Origin: a virus
Reading direction: 5' to 3' (one strand)
Length of the DNA stretch: 64,000 nucleotides
Virus record (IMG/VR): IMGVR_UViG_3300020450_001021
Location: 1 to 64,000 of that record
The notes under the pieces are model-generated. The model saw only the letters and a program-made list of their open reading frames with translations. It did not search any database and was not told where the DNA came from. This document shows, one piece after another, positions 14,037 to 21,929 of this stretch (the first letter of the stretch is position 1; each line of letters begins with the position of its first letter). A program made the position numbers and the translations under genes.

Positions 14037-14134
14037 ATCATTCCAAAAAGTATTAATCCAAAAGCAACAAACACCATAATCCCCATTGAGATTACAGTGT
14101 TATAGAACCATTTAGGTATCTTGTCATTCGTCAT
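14033..14134 (-). CDS. tiny membrane peptide (33 aa)
   Basis: A 33-residue one-helix peptide, MTNDKIPKWFYNTVISMG then IMVFVAFGLILFGMI. It overlaps the 62-aa gene by 11 nt and the next micro-ORF by 4 nt. Two successive one-helix ORFs in this arrangement recall small membrane-complex subunits. Confidence 0.5.
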   Translation of the reverse strand: MTNDKIPKWFYNTVISMGIMVFVAFGLILFGMI

Positions 14135-14312
14135 GATCAATAGGAGGTATAAAAAGACGACCCTCCATAGTTTTGTTTCTGATAACTATCTTATTGTTTT
14201 CATAGTCAGCAACAAACTCTAAGACATCTTCATTACCCCAACACAACTCTTCATATAGTGCATTGAGTTTTGACATATCTTGCCAAAGATCATTTGGTAT
14301 TTCATTATCCAT
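14124..14312 (-). CDS. hypothetical protein (62 aa)
   Basis: An acidic 62-residue soluble protein, MDNEIPNDLWQDMSKLNALY through IPPIDHDE. It overlaps the end of the 75-aa gene by 8 nt. No domain recognised. Confidence 0.6.
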   Translation of the reverse strand: MDNEIPNDLWQDMSKLNALYEELCWGNEDVLEFVADYENNKIVIRNKTMEGRLFIPPIDHDE

Positions 14313-14532
14313 GTTTAGAAAAGAATTCTTTTAATGATGATTGATAGTCACCCCTTGGAGGTTCCTTTATTCCTTTCATTGCTTTCCACTCGTTGTGCAT
14401 TGCTTGAAGGATCCACGATTGAGCTAGGGAATGTGCACCCTCTTTCAATAGTATTTTCTGTGATTGAGATAGACCAACCTTGCTCTCCAAATACTCCTGT
14501 CTCCACGATTTTTGGTTTTTGTTTTGAGTCAT
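14305..14532 (-). CDS. hypothetical protein, possible C-terminal half of a frameshifted gene (75 aa)
   Basis: A 75-residue ORF with a convincing protein-like composition: SWRQEYLESKVGLSQSQKIL, HSLAQSWILQAMHNEWKAM, KEPPRGDYQSSLKEFF. It lies wholly in the +1 frame of the 3' part of the 14348-14746 ORF for 185 nt. Joining the first ~82 residues of that ORF to this one within the A-rich stretch near 14510-14530 would give a single sensible protein of about 155 aa. It may instead be translated on its own from the internal ATG. Confidence 0.65.
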   Translation of the reverse strand: MTQNKNQKSWRQEYLESKVGLSQSQKILLKEGAHSLAQSWILQAMHNEWKAMKGIKEPPRGDYQSSLKEFFSKHG

Positions 14533-14746
14533 CTTCTTCCCATTTTTGTCTCATAAGTTCAGTTTGTACATCAACATTTGCCATAGTATTATATATTTTA
14601 GCATCAATCCATTTTTCTTTCAACCATGCAATTGTTCCCAAAAGAACATATGAAATAGGATAACGTTGTTTCTTTGCCCATCTCTCTGCTTTAGCATACC
14701 AAGGGTCAACTCCTTTTCCAAATTGTTTTTCAAACCCAATCTTCAT
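14348..14746 (-). CDS. hypothetical protein, N-terminal half of probable frameshift pair (132 aa as read)
   Basis: Residues 1-82 look like a real soluble protein (FGKGVDPWYAKAERWAKKQR, then NTMANVDVQTELMRQKWEE). The last 50 residues (SISITENTIERGCTFPSS, SSNAQRVESNERNKG) are low quality and coincide with the coding frame of the 75-aa ORF at 14305. The true product is therefore either truncated here, frameshifted into that ORF, or broken. Function not recognised. Confidence 0.55.
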   Translation of the reverse strand: MKIGFEKQFGKGVDPWYAKAERWAKKQRYPISYVLLGTIAWLKEKWIDAKIYNTMANVDVQTELMRQKWEEDDSKQKPKIVETGVFGEQGWSISITENTIERGCTFPSSIVDPSSNAQRVESNERNKGTSKG

Positions 14747-14927
14747 GGTACGGATGTTGTAAATGTTTTCTTTCTAATTCATTCTTTAATTGTCTCTCAA
14801 ATTCAGATTCCATTATTATAAGATTCTCTTTTAGATTCTTTTCAAATGGATTGTCTTCAATGAGATCATGTAAGTGTGCTACATGATTCAATGCATACAT
14901 TAATTTTGTTTGCAAATTCATAACCAT
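14730..14927 (-). CDS. hypothetical helical protein (65 aa)
   Basis: A 65-residue helical protein, MNLQTKLMYALNHVAHLHD and then ENLIIMESEFERQLKNELER, with a His-rich end. ATG at 14927 or 14921. It overlaps the next gene by 17 nt. Function unknown. Confidence 0.6.
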   Translation of the reverse strand: MVMNLQTKLMYALNHVAHLHDLIEDNPFEKNLKENLIIMESEFERQLKNELERKHLQHPYHEDWV

Positions 14928-15031
14928 TGTCCTCTCCTTTTAAGGTGTTCAATTTTTTCATCTATAGTACGTAGGTCTAAAGGAGGAAAGTATTTTACAA
15001 CTTTCCTAGTATCAAACGTTATTACAAGCAT
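14918..15031 (-). CDS. hypothetical protein (37 aa)
   Basis: A 37-residue ORF, MLVITFDTRKVVKYFPPLDL then RTIDEKIEHLKRRGQWL. Its stop overlaps the next start region by 10 nt. Supported only by packing and amino-acid composition. Confidence 0.45.
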   Translation of the reverse strand: MLVITFDTRKVVKYFPPLDLRTIDEKIEHLKRRGQWL

Positions 15032-15054
15032 GGTATATATGTAAGGGAAAGACA

Positions 15055-15231
15055 TTATCCACCTGCCATATCATTATAGTTAATGTCTTCAGCATCAAGG
15101 ATTGCTTGCATCATCTCTTCGGTGCTATCAACTAAACCTTCCTTCTCTAATTTCTTGTAGTTATAACAACTACCTAAAGGAGCAATTTTAGGTTTAGAGT
15201 TTGAATCCTGAGAAGGTGTCTTTTTTGACAT
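15055..15231 (-). CDS. hypothetical protein after nrdB (58 aa)
   Basis: A 58-residue protein, MSKKTPSQDSNSKPKIAPLG, with YNYKKLEKEGLVDSTEEMM and an acidic end. I chose the ATG at 15231 because longer starts lie deep inside nrdB. It overlaps nrdB by 38 nt and is likely cotranscribed. Function not known. Confidence 0.6.
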   Translation of the reverse strand: MSKKTPSQDSNSKPKIAPLGSCYNYKKLEKEGLVDSTEEMMQAILDAEDINYNDMAGG

Positions 15232-16324
15232 CTTGTTTGATTCCTCCAACGACATAACTTTCGACCTCCGTTTCTTGTGGTGCAACCTGTAGACCTTTGG
15301 ATGATATCCAATGAGCAGTCCATGGTAATGGATTGTTCTTAGCAGGCACATCATAAATTGGTTTGATACCTATCGCTTTCATACGACGGTTAGCAATCCA
15401 TTCAACATAATTGTGTAGTAATTTTTCATTCAGACCTATCATAGATCCTTTGTTAAACAAATAACCTGCCCATGCTTTCTCTTCATCTACACATTTTTTG
15501 AACATTGCAATTACGTTTTCCTCTTCTTCTCTAGCAATTTCTGCAAACTCTGGGTCATCCCCATTGCTCCATTTATTAAGGATGTTCTGCGTGATAACAA
15601 GATGTTGGTTTTCATCTCTTGCGATGAGAGAGATAATTTTAGCGGATCCCTCCATAAGTTTGAGTTCGCCAAATGCAAACGAGCAAGCGAACGAGACATA
15701 AAACCTAATACCTTCGAGGATGTTGACATTGGCGACTGCACGATAAAGTAAACGTTTAAGATGCTTCATTTCATAAGAAGCAAGGAAAGAACCTTTGTGT
15801 CCTTCTTTCCATAGGTTACCGTTATCCCACGTATGTGCAGCGTTTATGAAATTATCGTAAGATTCTGTAACACTTTCTGCTCTTTGCAGAATGTTAGGAT
15901 CAGTTAAAATAGTATCAAAAACTTCTGCTACATCAGGGTATACGTTTTTTATTATATATGTGTAAGATCTTGAATGTATCATCTCCATAAAAGACCAACA
16001 CTCCATACATGCTTCCAGTTCTGGAAGAGAACAATATGGTATGAATGCCATACCAGGTGCTCTACCTTGAACAGAGTCAAGCATGATCTGATATTTCAAG
16101 TTAGAAGTAAAAATATGTTTCTGTTCTGGTCTTAGATCTTTGAAGTCACCAAAATCTTTTTGTAATGATACCTCCTCTGGTCTCCAGAAATATCCTAACT
16201 GTGTCTTTGTAAGACGTTCAAATATAGGATACTTAAATTCATCATATCGTTGAACTCCTAATGGTTTACCAAAAAACATTGGTTGTTTCTTAGGGTCATG
16301 TACTTCGGTATTAAATACCGTCAT
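15194..16324 (-). CDS. nrdB: ribonucleotide reductase class Ia, beta subunit
   Basis: A 376-residue subunit that houses the di-iron/tyrosyl radical cofactor. The iron-ligand helices are ELEACMECWSFMEMIHSRSY and LIARDENQHLVITQ, with NVNILEGIRFYVSFACSFAF between. I chose the ATG at 16324 (MTVFNTEV), 10 nt after the nrdA stop, over the GTG at 16354 inside nrdA. Together with NrdA it reduces ribonucleotides for phage DNA synthesis. The pair is adjacent and in the usual T4-like cyanophage order. Confidence 0.93.
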   Translation of the reverse strand: MTVFNTEVHDPKKQPMFFGKPLGVQRYDEFKYPIFERLTKTQLGYFWRPEEVSLQKDFGDFKDLRPEQKHIFTSNLKYQIMLDSVQGRAPGMAFIPYCSLPELEACMECWSFMEMIHSRSYTYIIKNVYPDVAEVFDTILTDPNILQRAESVTESYDNFINAAHTWDNGNLWKEGHKGSFLASYEMKHLKRLLYRAVANVNILEGIRFYVSFACSFAFGELKLMEGSAKIISLIARDENQHLVITQNILNKWSNGDDPEFAEIAREEEENVIAMFKKCVDEEKAWAGYLFNKGSMIGLNEKLLHNYVEWIANRRMKAIGIKPIYDVPAKNNPLPWTAHWISSKGLQVAPQETEVESYVVGGIKQDVKKDTFSGFKL

Positions 16325-16334
16325 TCCTTCTAGT

Positions 16335-18665
16335 TTAGATTGCACAGGATTCACACTCCTCTTCTGATTCTAGGTCTGCTAATAAAGATTCTACCTTGTT
16401 AGGTGTTTCTGGTACATTATCATGCCATCCAACTGTATGTGTTGGTTCTTCTATCTCATCACTCTTCATGTCATTTGTATTTTGATAGTAAGATGTCTTC
16501 CAACCATATTTGTATGTGGTTAAAAGATCTTGTGCCATTACACTGACTGGAACTTCATTGTTCTCATAGTTAACTGGATTATAACTCCAGTTTCCTGAGA
16601 TTGCTTGATCAAAAAATTTCTGCATAACAGCAACAACGTTAATGTATCCAGTATTACTAGGCATATTCCATAGTAATGTGTAATTTGATTTAAGAGATCC
16701 AAATGATGGAACTATTTGTTTAAGAGGTCCTTTCTTTGACTTCTTTATTGAGAGGTAATCTCTGGGCGGTTCAATGCCATTAGTTGCATTAGAGACAACG
16801 GATGAACTCTCGGAGGGCATTTGTGCAGATAAGGTACTGTGTCTGAGACCATGTTCAAGTATGGATGATCGCAAAGTTTCCCAATCGTAGTTAAGTTTGT
16901 TCGGTACAATGTCATCTACATCTTTTTTGTAAGTATCTATTGGTAATATACCATCTGAGTATTTGGTACGTGAGAAGTTTCCACATGCTCCTTTTTCTTT
17001 TGCAATGTTATTGCTTGTTTGTAGGAGATAGTATTGGAATGCTTCAGTTAAATCATGAACTGATTGCCATGCTTCTTGGTCATCATACTTGTGTCCATTC
17101 TTAGCAAGATAATGTGCTAACCCTATAAAACCTACCCCAAGTGATCTTCGGGTCTTTGTAGCGTGTTCTGCTGCAGCTACAGGGTATCTTTGATAGTCAA
17201 TCAACTCCTCTAAAGCACGTACAGATAAATCACATAGTTCTTTCATCTCATCTAATTTATTAATCTTACCTACATTGATAGCAGATAAAATACATAAAGC
17301 AATCTCACCGTTAGCATCATCTATATGATGTATAGGTTCAGTAGGTAAAGTAATCTCTTGACAAAGGTTACTCATATGTACTGGATCTTTAAAGGATGAG
17401 TGAGAGTTACAATGATCAATATTCATAATGTAAATACGACCTGTCTCTGCTCTCTCCTTTAATAAATCAAGAAATAATTCTTGACCACCTATTGTTTTTC
17501 TAGGTATTGATTTATCATTTTCATATTTTAAATATAGTTCATCAAAAGATTCTGATCCAAATGCATCATACAAACCTGGTACATCATGGGGAGAAAATAA
17601 ACTAATATCTTCTGCTGTCATAAATCTTTCATAAAACAATTTACTTATTTGTATACTGTAATCTAATTTTCTTACACGATTGTCCTCAGTTCCTTTATTA
17701 TTTTTAAGAACTATAATATCCTCTATCTCTTGGTGCCAGATGGGGAAGTGGACAGTCGCTGATCCACCTCTAATGCCATTCTGAGTGCAACATCTGACAG
17801 TTGCTTCAAACTTCTTGAGGAAAGGTACAACACCTGTGTGTTGAACTTCTCCACCTCTGATTTTGCTGTTGATACCCCTGATCCTACCTGCGTTGATACC
17901 GATGCCAGCCCTTTGAGCGACATACTTACCAATGGCCATATCACTACTAAAAATACTATCCAAGGTGTCGTCAATATCAACGAGAACACAAGACGCAAAC
18001 TGCCGAATGGGTGTTCGGACTCCTGCCATGATTGGTGTTGGGATGTTGATTTTGTGTCTTGAGATTGCGTCATAATAGCGTTTAATGTAGTTTATACGAT
18101 TATCAGTAGGATAGTTTTGAAAGATAGTTATTGCTATCAACATATACATGAACTGAGGAGTTTCATATATCTCCCCTGTACTTCTGTCTTGAACTAAGTA
18201 CTTATCAACAACTTGACGTAAACCTGCATAGGTAAACATAAAGTCACGTTCATGATCTAGGTACTCACCTAAATGTTCTATCTCTTTTTGAGTATAGTTA
18301 TCTAGTACTTCTGAATCATAGACCCCATCCTCTACACACTTGGTGATATGAGCAAAAAGTGTAGGGTGATCCCACTGAACACCGTACAATTGTTTTCTTA
18401 AAGAAAATAATAATAAACGTGCAGCAACAAACTGATAGTTTGGTGATTCAAGATCAATTAAATCTGAAGCAGATCTAACTAATATCTCTTGTATTTCTTT
18501 TGTAGTAATACCATCATATAACTGTAATCCAGATTGTATTTCAACCTGACTAGCAGAAACACCTGCAAGACCATCACATGCTTGCTCTACCATAACATGC
18601 ATTTTCTCTAGGTTTAATGGTTGTATTGATCCATTTCGTTTAACGACTTTAGTTCCGTTACTCAT
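16335..18665 (-). CDS. nrdA: ribonucleotide reductase class Ia, alpha subunit
   Basis: A 776-residue catalytic subunit. The N-terminal ATP-cone-like region (VVKRNGSIQPLNLEKMHVMV) is present, so allosteric activity control may be retained. The active-site barrel shows FASCVLVDIDD (redox Cys), HMSNLCQEITLPT and LSAQMPSESSSVVSNATNG. The C-terminus ends EECESCAI, a redox-active Cys pair that passes electrons from thioredoxin or glutaredoxin. It overlaps the primase gene by 4 nt. Confidence 0.96.
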   Translation of the reverse strand: MSNGTKVVKRNGSIQPLNLEKMHVMVEQACDGLAGVSASQVEIQSGLQLYDGITTKEIQEILVRSASDLIDLESPNYQFVAARLLLFSLRKQLYGVQWDHPTLFAHITKCVEDGVYDSEVLDNYTQKEIEHLGEYLDHERDFMFTYAGLRQVVDKYLVQDRSTGEIYETPQFMYMLIAITIFQNYPTDNRINYIKRYYDAISRHKINIPTPIMAGVRTPIRQFASCVLVDIDDTLDSIFSSDMAIGKYVAQRAGIGINAGRIRGINSKIRGGEVQHTGVVPFLKKFEATVRCCTQNGIRGGSATVHFPIWHQEIEDIIVLKNNKGTEDNRVRKLDYSIQISKLFYERFMTAEDISLFSPHDVPGLYDAFGSESFDELYLKYENDKSIPRKTIGGQELFLDLLKERAETGRIYIMNIDHCNSHSSFKDPVHMSNLCQEITLPTEPIHHIDDANGEIALCILSAINVGKINKLDEMKELCDLSVRALEELIDYQRYPVAAAEHATKTRRSLGVGFIGLAHYLAKNGHKYDDQEAWQSVHDLTEAFQYYLLQTSNNIAKEKGACGNFSRTKYSDGILPIDTYKKDVDDIVPNKLNYDWETLRSSILEHGLRHSTLSAQMPSESSSVVSNATNGIEPPRDYLSIKKSKKGPLKQIVPSFGSLKSNYTLLWNMPSNTGYINVVAVMQKFFDQAISGNWSYNPVNYENNEVPVSVMAQDLLTTYKYGWKTSYYQNTNDMKSDEIEEPTHTVGWHDNVPETPNKVESLLADLESEEECESCAI

Positions 18666-19654
18666 ACTTTTTTCCAGTCCTTTAATTTAAGAGTTGCTTC
18701 TAATTTTTTATAGGTATTTGATTCTAGCAGATTTTTAACATTATGTCCACTAAGAACCATATCGTTTATGTCCTTTTGCTGAACATACTTTGGCCATATA
18801 ATTACCTGATCTCCTCGATCAATGGTTCTCTCGATTCTGTTAACGATTTCTCTGTTACGAGGTTCGTTATCATAAACCCAAATATAATTGCTCCAACCAA
18901 ACGACCTAGGATCAAGGTCGCTCCCACACATCGCCACGGAATTTTCCACGAAGAGGGAGTCAAAAGGACCTTCGATAATATAAATCGGTTTGTTTTCATT
19001 AACTTTATTTAATCCATATATTTTGGGTTTGTCTTCATCTAACATCACAGTAATATAACGTAATGATGAAGGACCTAATGCTCTGCCCTGATAACCAAAG
19101 ACACCATCCTTATCTTTCAAAGGAATAATTATTCTTGACTCATCAAATCTAGTGTCAGTAAAAGTTTTCTTTTGCTGATTAGTCCACTCTTTAAATTTTG
19201 GGCAGAAGTATAACTCTCTGAAAGAAGTGCTTGGTAATTGGCGGTTAGCAAGCATCTTTCTAGCAGGATGTGTAGTATTTAGATCAGAGATTTTCTCTAG
19301 ATTTGAAAACAAATCTTTCTTAAAAGATGGTTTCTCAAACTTCAAATCAGGCAAAGGGATCTTGGTTCCTTTACCTGTATTTCCCTCTCTATATGCTTCT
19401 AACACATACTCGCCATAGAGATCTGGATCTTGATCTTTTAAAAAATTAGACAAGGTTCTACCAACACCACAGTTGTGGCATTTGTATATGAACGATCCTT
19501 TATGGCGATAAAAATAACCCCTTGCTCGATTCTTGTTCTTCTGAGAATCGCCACAATAGGGGCATCTAAAATTGAATAAATTTTCGTTCTTTCTTGTAAA
19601 CTTTTCTAGTTTTCCTGATACTAAAGAAATGTATTTGGAATCAACGTAGATCAT
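18662..19654 (-). CDS. 61: T4 gp61-like DNA primase
   Basis: A 330-residue primase for lagging-strand RNA primers. The N-terminal zinc-binding domain shows FRCPYCGDSQKNKNRARGYF and CHNCGVGRTLSNFL; the toprim core includes YIIEGPFDSLFVENSVAMCG and IWVYDNEPRNREIV. I chose the ATG of MIYVDSKY at 19654 over a TTG at 19663. It works with helicase gp41 (24859). The start overlaps the previous gene by 14 nt. Confidence 0.92.
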   Translation of the reverse strand: MIYVDSKYISLVSGKLEKFTRKNENLFNFRCPYCGDSQKNKNRARGYFYRHKGSFIYKCHNCGVGRTLSNFLKDQDPDLYGEYVLEAYREGNTGKGTKIPLPDLKFEKPSFKKDLFSNLEKISDLNTTHPARKMLANRQLPSTSFRELYFCPKFKEWTNQQKKTFTDTRFDESRIIIPLKDKDGVFGYQGRALGPSSLRYITVMLDEDKPKIYGLNKVNENKPIYIIEGPFDSLFVENSVAMCGSDLDPRSFGWSNYIWVYDNEPRNREIVNRIERTIDRGDQVIIWPKYVQQKDINDMVLSGHNVKNLLESNTYKKLEATLKLKDWKKV

Positions 19655-20045
19655 GAACTGCAAGCTCTAAGCTTCGTTCAATCATAGCAGTGTTTGATCC
19701 ATTTGTCAACATAGGTTTTATAATTCTTTGTCCGACTGGAGACACGAGGAAAGATATAATAGAAAGAGCACCAAATATGCTCCACATTTTCTTTTCCATG
19801 ACTCGGAGACGGTCATCGACTTTACGTATGTCTCTTTCACAACCTTTCTTTATCTCCTCTGCTCTACGGTTTACTTCACGGTGTACGCTATCTACCTTTT
19901 CAAATAAAATATCATCAATACGATCTTGCTTATCTAACTTCTCATTATGAACAGCAAGAAGTTGTCCCATCTTTACAGAGTTTTCCTGTAAGGTTGAGAC
20001 AACTTTCTCTAATCTTTCTAGTATTGCTGTGTTAATATCAGACAT
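19641..20045 (-). CDS. hypothetical coiled-coil membrane protein (134 aa)
   Basis: The N-terminal 90 residues are a predicted coiled coil (LERLEKVVSTLQENSVKMGQ, RRAEEIKKGCERDIRKVDDR). A membrane helix follows, MWSIFGALSIISFLVSPVGQ. The layout resembles small phage proteins of the holin/spanin or host-membrane type, but no family can be named. ATG at 20045 preferred over the GTG at 20048. Confidence 0.65.
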   Translation of the reverse strand: MSDINTAILERLEKVVSTLQENSVKMGQLLAVHNEKLDKQDRIDDILFEKVDSVHREVNRRAEEIKKGCERDIRKVDDRLRVMEKKMWSIFGALSIISFLVSPVGQRIIKPMLTNGSNTAMIERSLELAVHDLR

Positions 20046-20676
20046 CACCTATAAATTTATTAAGGATTTCAATACCATTTTCTTCACCAAGTATGTATAA
20101 CATTTGTTTTTGATTTTCTTCACTAAGTTCCATCCATGTAAATAACATTGCTTCCTGTTCTTCTTGTTTCAACTCTTTAAATCTATCATTGATTTGAGAG
20201 AATGTTGATTGCCAATCAAAACTTTCATTTTTGTCTTTTTTGTTTATATCTTTAGAGATCTTCTTTTGACGATCACCTGCTTTTCTTTGATAGTCCTTTG
20301 CTTTTGCTTTGGATAACTGTTGAATCTCTTGCTTACGATTAGCAGCACGTTTCTCACGCTCTTGCTTCTTATTCATCTTACGTTTCTGTTGGATGAAACG
20401 CATAGTAGCACTCACCTCATTGCTTCCACCACCTGATCCAGTTTTTTCGTCGGATGAGTATTCTTTGATAGTAGTTTGGTTTTCCATAGTTTGTTCTTTG
20501 ATCCTAGAGTTTCTTATCCTCTGAAATATATCTATACCCATTTTATTTTTCCTCTTCTTCTTACGAACAGGAGGTTCGTCTGGGGGTAGTCCAGCAATTG
20601 CACCAGAACTGGCACTATTAGTAGGCACCTCTTCAATCACAACGTGACCATTCTTTTTAAGAGTGAGAACCTTCAT
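20038..20676 (-). CDS. lysine-rich hypothetical protein (212 aa)
   Basis: A strongly basic, low-complexity middle (KKKRKNKMGIDIF; KKQEREKRAANRKQEIQQLS; RKAGDRQKKISKDINKKDK) sits between a short N-terminal sequence, MKVLTLKKNGHVVIEEVPT, and a more ordered C-terminus, MLYILGEENGIEILNKFIG. It may bind nucleic acid or be a virion component. No family recognised. Confidence 0.65.
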   Translation of the reverse strand: MKVLTLKKNGHVVIEEVPTNSASSGAIAGLPPDEPPVRKKKRKNKMGIDIFQRIRNSRIKEQTMENQTTIKEYSSDEKTGSGGGSNEVSATMRFIQQKRKMNKKQEREKRAANRKQEIQQLSKAKAKDYQRKAGDRQKKISKDINKKDKNESFDWQSTFSQINDRFKELKQEEQEAMLFTWMELSEENQKQMLYILGEENGIEILNKFIGDV

Positions 20677-21035
20677 AACTTTTGCAGTTCAGATAAACAG
20701 TATTGATCTACCATGACGGTATCCTTAGCATACTCTGGGTATCTACTCATGTATAGCATGAATGCTTTTAGTATAGACCAGTACTCAGATGATATTTTGT
20801 AAAATAATAAAGGGGTAGCCGCTTCACCAAAAACATTGTATATGATGATTAAGTGATTCAGTATCAAGTGAAGTTTTAATACTCCACTATTTAAATACGT
20901 CTTCAACAATCTCTTAAGATATTTAAATCGTTTGAGATCATCATAGAAATCCTCCTTCGTTACCGCTTGAGGATTATTATAATGTTTTATAGCAAAGAAT
21001 AGATAATTGTCTTCATTCAATTCATCAAATTTCAT
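20673..21035 (-). CDS. conserved hypothetical protein (120 aa)
   Basis: A 120-residue all-helical protein, KFDELNEDNYLFFAIKHYNN and FKYLKRLLKTYLNSG, LHLILNHLIIIYNVFGEAA. I recall homologues in T4-like cyanophages next to structural genes, without function. It lies 7 nt after the 195-aa virion-like gene and overlaps the next by ATGA. Confidence 0.7.
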   Translation of the reverse strand: MKFDELNEDNYLFFAIKHYNNPQAVTKEDFYDDLKRFKYLKRLLKTYLNSGVLKLHLILNHLIIIYNVFGEAATPLLFYKISSEYWSILKAFMLYMSRYPEYAKDTVMVDQYCLSELQKL

Positions 21036-21042
21036 TTACATA

Positions 21043-21630
21043 TTAAGCGATACTTAGTGTTTTGTCTGTGCCAGAACCACCTGCTCCACGTACGTCGCCA
21101 GTAGCGATAGTAACGTCAGCAACTTGTGCTCCTTTATCTTTGATAGTAGAACTACCTGCTAGAGTAATGGATTGTGCTCCAATACTTAGAGTTTCTGTTT
21201 GTGATGGAACAGTGAAATCAAACTCTAAACGGTTTAATCCTGTACCACGTGCATAGGTTGCAGTAACTGCACCTGTTGTAGATCCTGTAACAACCAGTGT
21301 AGGGTTGGAAACAGCAACATCAACAAGTTCGTTATATACCACAACAACAGTACCAGTGTCACCTTGTGAAAGAGATTCTTGCTCAAAGAATACTCCAGTA
21401 ATATTTGCAGCACCAAGACCTTCAGTAGTTGATGCACCACCTGCTAGACCACCAATAGAAACTAAGATTTCATCCCAGAATCTTGCAGTGTTTTTGTCGC
21501 TACCTTTGTAGTGACGTAGAACCCATCCTTGCTCAGTTGCAAAGCAATCCTCAGCAAGACCGTTCTTATTTACGTTGTCGAGATATTTGGGTTTCGACTC
21601 GTCTGATGTAGTTTTTCCCCAGAGAGGCAT
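21043..21630 (-). CDS. putative virion structural protein (195 aa)
   Basis: Begins MPLWGKTTSDESKPKYLDNV and has the segment ATEQGWVLRHYKGSDKNTAR, a start pattern I know from cyanophage virion proteins. The rest is a beta-rich Ig-like sequence with VVVYNELVDVAVSNPTLVV and TIKDKGAQVADVTIATGDV. It follows a late promoter (21670) and a terminator. Likely a head or tail decoration protein. Confidence 0.72.
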   Translation of the reverse strand: MPLWGKTTSDESKPKYLDNVNKNGLAEDCFATEQGWVLRHYKGSDKNTARFWDEILVSIGGLAGGASTTEGLGAANITGVFFEQESLSQGDTGTVVVVYNELVDVAVSNPTLVVTGSTTGAVTATYARGTGLNRLEFDFTVPSQTETLSIGAQSITLAGSSTIKDKGAQVADVTIATGDVRGAGGSGTDKTLSIA

Positions 21631-21669
21631 TGATTTACTCCGTAATTATACAAAATTAATTTCTGTAGA

Positions 21670-21677
21670 TATTTATA
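21670..21677 (-). promoter_or_regulatory. late promoter motif TATAAATA
   Basis: A perfect late octamer on the minus strand, 40 nt upstream of the 195-aa structural gene and immediately after the terminator at 21684-21701. Confidence 0.7.
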
Positions 21678-21683
21678 AAAAAT

Positions 21684-21701
21684 AGGAGGGTCACCCCTCC
21701 T
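21684..21701 (-). terminator. rho-independent terminator
   Basis: The minus strand forms AGGAGGGG-TGA-CCCTCCT followed by a six-T run. It closes the 64-aa gene transcript directly before the next late promoter. Confidence 0.85.
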
Positions 21702-21712
21702 GTTGCTAGTAA

Positions 21713-21907
21713 CTAGCGTGTTTTTAATGCACCTTTAACTGCTTCTAATAGTTTATCATCTGCGGTAGTTTTGGTCAACTTAACTGCCTTCTCCAGAACT
21801 ATGATACAAATGTCGATGAGTTTCTCACCTAACTCTGCGTCATCTGGAATCTTATTTACTGCATCTGATACTATTTTTTTAGCAAAAGGTAATAGAAATG
21901 ATAACAT
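21713..21907 (-). CDS. hypothetical helical protein (64 aa)
   Basis: A 64-residue protein, MLSFLLPFAKKIVSDAVNKI, then DAELGEKLIDICIIVLEKAV and a basic end. Mostly amphipathic helix. A late motif (21931-21938) and a terminator frame it as a single-gene unit. Function unknown. Confidence 0.6.
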   Translation of the reverse strand: MLSFLLPFAKKIVSDAVNKIPDDAELGEKLIDICIIVLEKAVKLTKTTADDKLLEAVKGALKTR

Positions 21908-21929
21908 GATCTAAAAAATAAAGTCATTT

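Noticed and set aside
19601-19663. TTG at 19663 as the start of the primase
   Set aside because: ATG at 19654 gives the expected primase N-terminus and a smaller overlap.
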